Source: Deltaproteobacteria bacterium | GTDB lineage: Bacteria; Desulfobacterota; Desulfobacteria; Desulfobacterales; Desulfosarcinaceae | Direction of reading: 5' to 3' | NCBI GenBank assembly: GCA_020444075.1 | Contig: JAHLLR010000006.1 | Span: forward strand, 1-64,000 | DNA: 64,000 bases | Shown: piece by piece, positions 59,905 to 64,000 of the stretch | Numbering within the stretch: the stretch's first letter is position 1 | Layout of the letters: each line of letters opens with the position of its first letter | Made by a program: the position numbers and the translations under genes | Notes under the pieces: model-generated | Databases searched by the model: none | What the model saw: only the letters and a program-made list of their open reading frames with translations | What the model was told of the DNA's origin: nothing

Positions 59905-62151
59905 ATGGATGAAAAAGAAATATACCTGGATGCTGCCGCAGAACAGCTTTTTTCCCAGCTTGAAGGAATCGAAGAACACAAAAAAGGCCGGTCGGCCGCT
60001 GAAATGATGGCTGAGAGCCTGGCCGAAGAACAGAAACAGCAGGATGTCTGGCGGATTTTGCTCTGTGAAATTATACATCACATTGCCGGCTATTTTCAAC
60101 GCATGGATCTGGACGCCCGGCAAACCGAAGAGCGTCAGACCTTTGATCAACTGGGGGAGACCCTGGGCAAACTGTCCCAGTTGCCCCAGCAGGCGGGGCG
60201 GATTCTGGTCCGCTATCGAGGACTTTCCGCGAATTCGGACATCCCCGAACGGTTGGACTACGAAATCCTTTTCGGGAATATGGTCGTGGACCTGGATTTT
60301 GTGCCCACGATGATCAAACGCCACGGGTCCCTGCTTGCCCACCTGATGGGCCAATTGCTGGACGCTTTCGGAATCTTCTCTGACCGGGGCATCAACAACC
60401 TGCACCTGAACCTGCCCAAAGGCGATCCCGATTCTCTGGACCGGTTGCGTCGCAGTCTTCACATTCTTTGCCGGCTTTACCGGGCACACGAGAATCAGCG
60501 TGACATTGTCCTGGGAGCCGGAAAAGAGAATCTGGTGCCCATGGTATCCGATGAAAAGGGGGGCCTCAGTACCAATCTGACCCTGGTGGCCGGCGTCAAC
60601 CGATTGGGCGCCAAAACCATGCGCAACCTCGTCACCAAAGTAGATGCCTGGATGCAGAAAAAAGAGGCGTCCGACGAAGGCTGTCAGTATACCAGCGTGT
60701 ACAATGCCATTTTCGGTCTGCCCAAACTCAGCGCTCAACTGATTCCTCCACCCATTGAGATCAACAACCTGGATTGGCTCATGCGGGGGGAGAGTGAAGA
60801 AAATTTTACCCGGGAAAAAGCCAAAGTGGCAAGGATTATCGCCAGCGTGGAAGCCTCACCCGAAAAAGCCGCCAAGGTGATAAAAAGCGTTTACGGTGAC
60901 GACTACCAGAAGATTAATTCTCACCATCTGGAGGAGCGGCTGGGGCTTTCCTCCGATCTGCTTCGGGCCATTGACAACAAGCCTAAAAGCGAAGATGCCC
61001 GGCAAGAGGTGCTGACCAACCTGAAACAGCGCCTGGACACCGTGAGAGACGACGTGTTCGACAACCTGTATTTCACCCGCTCCGAAGACAGCGAGGTGGG
61101 GGCGCGCGGGTCCATCCTGGGTGCAGTCCACCGGCAGCTGTATAAAATGGTCTCTTTTTTCAAAGGGCGATCCTCCACCCGTAAAAAGATGACTTCCATG
61201 GTTCACGGCACCATCCAGTTTGAAGAGCGGGATTTTGAGGTCCTGGCCGAGGACTTTGACATCGATATGGATGAAGCCCGCCAGTTGGTTGATGTGTTGA
61301 AAAAGTGTTTCAACGAGAAGGGCCGCTTCCTGAAATCGTCTTTTGCCGACGCCCTGCCCCGGTTCGCCCGCTACGAGAAAAAGATTTTCGAATTCCTGTG
61401 GCGGCATCTCAAGGATGTGGTGGCACCGGAAGACCGTACCGCTTTCCTCAATGCCCTGCAGATGCTTTCCGCCAGGATGAACCAGCCCAAGCGGGCGTTC
61501 AAGATTCTGCTGGAGGATTTTCTCAAGGATTCCGGCGATATTCAATTTTCAGACGCCAAGGCCCTGGTGCTGGCCAACCTCATCCTCCACGAATATGACA
61601 AGAGCCTGGCCGACATCGAAATAACGCCGGAGGATATCCTTTTCAACCAGCGTGGCCTTAACCAAGAGGTGGCACGGTATGCCGCCTGGCGCATGGATCG
61701 AGACCAGGAAGCCTTTTTCGACAAGGTCCGGATCATTCATCAGGGGCTGTGCGAAGCCCTGGAATTTGGGATGACACGCAGGCACCGCCTTTCCGCCAGG
61801 GATCTTTTAGGTCTGGAGCGGGAGGTTTATATCTTTTTGTCCATGATCGAAACGACCGTGGGGCGATCGGTGCTGCGCAGTGCCGTTACCGAATACGGCA
61901 GCCCGGAATCGGACCTTTACTTTCTGAAGGAGAGCGACCGGTTCATGTCCCACCTGCTCCAGAATCTGCGGATTGCCATTCGTGGGCTGGCGAATATCGG
62001 CAGCATGGATAGCTTGCCGTCCCTGGAAGCGGTAAAAACGAGGGAGGAGGTCTTTCAGCGCCTCAAGAAAACCAAGGCGCACCGTGATCAGTCGCGGCTT
62101 ATTTCGGAATGGGTGGACGAGGCGGTCAAGATTATCAAGTTCCGTGCGTAG
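59905..62151 (+). CDS. large helical protein of unknown function, divergent from the PPDK-like gene
   Basis: A 748-residue soluble, mainly helical, charged protein with no signal, membrane segment or recognised motif. It contains low-complexity acidic and basic helices (IYLDAAAEQLFSQLEG, KSEDARQEVLTNLKQRLD, FKILLEDFLKDSGDIQFSDAK) and no obvious catalytic signature. I chose ATG 59905, where AGG lies eight bases upstream; ATGs at 59899 and 59851 are alternatives. The short divergent spacer (236 bp) with the giant kinase-like gene suggests they function together, for instance as its acceptor or regulator (inference). Confidence 0.75.
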   Translation: MDEKEIYLDAAAEQLFSQLEGIEEHKKGRSAAEMMAESLAEEQKQQDVWRILLCEIIHHIAGYFQRMDLDARQTEERQTFDQLGETLGKLSQLPQQAGRILVRYRGLSANSDIPERLDYEILFGNMVVDLDFVPTMIKRHGSLLAHLMGQLLDAFGIFSDRGINNLHLNLPKGDPDSLDRLRRSLHILCRLYRAHENQRDIVLGAGKENLVPMVSDEKGGLSTNLTLVAGVNRLGAKTMRNLVTKVDAWMQKKEASDEGCQYTSVYNAIFGLPKLSAQLIPPPIEINNLDWLMRGESEENFTREKAKVARIIASVEASPEKAAKVIKSVYGDDYQKINSHHLEERLGLSSDLLRAIDNKPKSEDARQEVLTNLKQRLDTVRDDVFDNLYFTRSEDSEVGARGSILGAVHRQLYKMVSFFKGRSSTRKKMTSMVHGTIQFEERDFEVLAEDFDIDMDEARQLVDVLKKCFNEKGRFLKSSFADALPRFARYEKKIFEFLWRHLKDVVAPEDRTAFLNALQMLSARMNQPKRAFKILLEDFLKDSGDIQFSDAKALVLANLILHEYDKSLADIEITPEDILFNQRGLNQEVARYAAWRMDRDQEAFFDKVRIIHQGLCEALEFGMTRRHRLSARDLLGLEREVYIFLSMIETTVGRSVLRSAVTEYGSPESDLYFLKESDRFMSHLLQNLRIAIRGLANIGSMDSLPSLEAVKTREEVFQRLKKTKAHRDQSRLISEWVDEAVKIIKFRA

Positions 62152-62453
62152 TCTCCATTCCTATAGGGCCTCTTGCGGTCCCTATCTGCATTCCCGGGTT
62201 TTTGAGCATGCAGTGAAGATTCAGCGCTATCCCCGATGTCGCACGGCTGCGCCCGTATCGCTCCGACGGCTGCGCCATCCTGCTCAAAAAACCAATTATT
62301 CCTGATGCCATCTGTCGGCCGACACCTGCAAGCCCTTCTGCAATAAAAATTAAACTTTCGAACTCATTTATTTTATTTAGAATTCAGCGCAGCCGCCGAT
62401 CTTTGCTGCCGATCTACGATTCCTGTTATTTTGAGCGAAAGCAAAAAAACTGC

Positions 62454-62482
62454 TTGACGTTTTATGAGCTTATACTTAATTT
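62454..62482 (+). promoter_or_regulatory. sigma-70-like promoter for the MinD-ferredoxin pair
   Basis: TTGACG (62454-62459) and TAATTT (62477-62482) are 17 bases apart in an A/T-rich stretch, about 95 bp before the first gene. The rest of the 427-bp spacer from 62152 shows only a weak hairpin (ATAGGG...CCCTAT) after the preceding stop. Confidence 0.4.
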
Positions 62483-62578
62483 GGAATCGGTCAAATACTT
62501 GTTTGCATGCGGATTGCCCGCAGGCCGACGGGGCGAAATGAACGCCTGCAGGGCTGTCATTCAGAAAGGTTTGAATAC

Positions 62579-63433
62579 ATGATCATCAGCATCGCCAGCG
62601 GGAAAGGGGGCACCGGAAAGACCACCGTGGCCACCAACCTTGCGGTATCGGTAGACGGTCCGGTCCAGTTGTTGGACTGTGACGTGGAAGAACCCAATGC
62701 CCATCTGTTTCTGCGGCCATCCATCCAGGAAACTAAAACCGTCACCACCCCCATTCCTGAAATTGACCTGGAAAAGTGCAACCAATGCAAAAAATGCATG
62801 GAGATCTGCCGGTTCAGGGCTATTGCCGTGATCGGGGATACGGTGCTCACATTTCCCGAGCTTTGCCATAGCTGCGGGGGGTGCATGGCGGTCTGCCCCG
62901 AGGGGGCAATCATCGAAACGGGACGGGAACTGGGCGTTCTGGAAACCGGTACCGTGAACGGCGTCTCCTTTGTCCACGGGAGACTGCGGGTGGGGGAAGC
63001 CATGTCTCCCCCGCTGATCCGGGCTGTCCGGGACCGCACCCGGGCCGGCGGCCTGACATTGATCGACGCCCCGCCGGGCACTTCATGCCCGGTAATCGCC
63101 GCCATGAAGGATACTGATTTTGTCCTGCTGGTCACCGAACCGACGCCCTTCGGCCTTCACGATCTGAAACTGGCCGTGGAAGCGGTGAAAATACTGAAGA
63201 TTCCCATGGGGCTGGTGATCAATCGCGCCGATATGGGTGACGATCGGGTCAGGACCTATGCCAGAAGCGAAAGGATTCCCATCCTGATGGAGATTCCCTT
63301 TGACCGGCAGATCGCCGAAAGCTATTCCCGCGGGGAAATGTTCACCCTGGCCCTCCCCGAATGGAAGGCCCGTTTTCGTGGGCTGCTTGAAGATATCAAA
63401 ACCCTGGTCGGAAAGGGGGCAGGCACAAAATGA
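62579..63433 (+). CDS. MinD/Mrp-type ATPase with inserted ferredoxin domain, first copy
   Basis: A 284-residue P-loop NTPase of the COG1149 type. The deviant Walker A is SGKGGTGKTTVATNLA near residue 7. Two [4Fe-4S] motifs are inserted (CNQCKKCMEICRF near 63 and CHSCGGCMAVCPE near 92), and the switch DAPPGTSCPV is near residue 164. Such pairs are linked to Fe-S or metal-cofactor insertion. AAAGG precedes ATG 62579. Its stop overlaps the second copy's start as ATGA. Confidence 0.88.
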   Translation: MIISIASGKGGTGKTTVATNLAVSVDGPVQLLDCDVEEPNAHLFLRPSIQETKTVTTPIPEIDLEKCNQCKKCMEICRFRAIAVIGDTVLTFPELCHSCGGCMAVCPEGAIIETGRELGVLETGTVNGVSFVHGRLRVGEAMSPPLIRAVRDRTRAGGLTLIDAPPGTSCPVIAAMKDTDFVLLVTEPTPFGLHDLKLAVEAVKILKIPMGLVINRADMGDDRVRTYARSERIPILMEIPFDRQIAESYSRGEMFTLALPEWKARFRGLLEDIKTLVGKGAGTK

Positions 63434-64000
63434 AAGAACTGGTTATCTTAAGCGGAAAAGGGGGCACCGGTAAGACCAGCCTGACAGCCGCTTTTGCCAC
63501 CTTGGCTGCCGGCTGCCTGCTCTGCGATGCGGATGTGGATGCGGCGGACCTCCACCTGCTGATGCAGCCCGATATTCGCAAGCGGACCGATTTTCAGGGT
63601 GGCGGGATGGCGGTGATCGACCTGCAGCGATGCACCGGCTGCGGGACGTGCATCGACATGTGCCGGTGGTCGGCCATCGGATCGGACTTTGTCGTCGATC
63701 AGATTGCCTGCGAAGGCTGTGGCGTCTGTGTGGATTTCTGCCCGGAGCAGGCCGTTGATTTCCCGGTTAAAACCTGCGGTCAGTGGTTTGTTTCCGATAC
63801 CCGCTTCGGACCCATGGTGCATGCACGGCTGGGCATTGCCGAGGAGAATTCCGGGAAGCTGGTGACCCTGGTACGTCAGCAGGCCAGGCAATTGGCCGAA
63901 GAGAAAGGTCATGACCTGATCCTCACTGACGGACCGCCGGGAGTGGGATGTCCGGTGATCGCCTCGGTCGGCGGTGCCACCAGCGTGGTGATCGTTGCCG
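63430..64000 (+). CDS. MinD/Mrp-type ATPase with inserted ferredoxin domain, second copy (partial)
   Basis: The first 190 residues of a paralogue of the preceding gene, cut by the window edge. Walker A is SGKGGTGKTSLTAAFA near residue 8, the ferredoxin motifs are CTGCGTCIDMCRW near 68 and CEGCGVCVDFCPE near 94, and the switch is DGPPGVGCPV near 167. The two genes are translationally coupled and probably form a heterodimer. Further cofactor-assembly genes may follow outside the window. Confidence 0.88.
   Translation, partial: MKELVILSGKGGTGKTSLTAAFATLAAGCLLCDADVDAADLHLLMQPDIRKRTDFQGGGMAVIDLQRCTGCGTCIDMCRWSAIGSDFVVDQIACEGCGVCVDFCPEQAVDFPVKTCGQWFVSDTRFGPMVHARLGIAEENSGKLVTLVRQQARQLAEEKGHDLILTDGPPGVGCPVIASVGGATSVVIVA

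Noticed and set aside
1-64000. CRISPR array, phage or replication origin
   Set aside because: No regularly spaced direct repeats, no phage structural or integrase genes and no DnaA-box cluster with dnaA/dnaN neighbours were seen.

Overview
The window is about 64 kb of a fairly GC-rich chromosome from an anaerobic Gram-negative bacterium, most likely a Desulfobacterota (deltaproteobacterial) sulfate-reducer-like organism. This assignment is inferred from gene content: Hdr/MvhD electron-bifurcation parts, selenocysteine machinery, a double-cubane-type iron-sulfur protein, CooT, non-pyrrolysine MttB, tandem ferredoxin-MinD ATPases and several radical SAM enzymes, alongside outer-membrane functions (LolA-like carrier, lipoproteins). 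No rRNA or other taxonomic marker is present.

Region 1 (1-14.5 kb) is a specialised lipid or polyene biosynthesis locus. A leftward operon runs from an acyl carrier protein at 10.2 kb to a PlsY-like acyltransferase at 0.6 kb. It encodes two ACPs, two ketosynthases, a hotdog dehydratase, a dehydratase fused to a phosphopantetheinyl transferase, a thioesterase, two paralogous SPASM-like radical SAM proteins and a cobalamin-type radical SAM protein. A divergent rightward set adds a second hotdog dehydratase, a FabG-like reductase, a LolA-like carrier, a DUF3261-like lipoprotein and a second cobalamin-type radical SAM protein. The layout resembles aryl-polyene and ladderane-type type-II fatty-acid/PKS loci, but with four radical SAM enzymes. 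The product cannot be predicted from sequence and may be undescribed.

Region 2 (14.5-28.6 kb) is redox and metal physiology: AMP nucleosidase, a DtxR-type regulator, a rubrerythrin-like protein, a TPR protein, DUF3842-CooT behind a structured leader, and a leftward operon (HdrD-like, a short HdrA piece, a periplasmic DUF1573 protein, MvhD, a RelE-like protein, a HesB/IscA-like protein). selC (tRNA-Sec) and selB follow, then a MauE-like membrane protein with an exported rhodanese, and a C_GCAxxG-type protein with a double-cubane/HgdB-type protein. The selC-selB and MauE-rhodanese units carry the same 42-bp promoter-like element with identical internal spacing.

Region 3 (29-44 kb) holds a response regulator-GGDEF protein, superoxide dismutase, OxyR, an EamA transporter, MttB-family methyltransferase, acyl-CoA ligase, a decayed IS4-type element between dispersed repeats, a lipoprotein alkaline phosphatase, a ferredoxin-nitroreductase, and a TrpR-like repressor divergent from a TrpXYZ-type ABC transporter.

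Region 4 (44-64 kb) has two tiny Arg/Asp-rich proteins behind a sigma-54 promoter, an amidohydrolase, an M48 protease, TrmL, an exported second SOD, ThiM, a zinc-ribbon protein with decapeptide repeats, an HpcH/HpaI aldolase and GAPDH. It ends with a giant PPDK-like protein lacking the PEP/pyruvate barrel, a divergent unknown 748-residue protein, and tandem ferredoxin-containing MinD ATPases, the second cut by the window edge.
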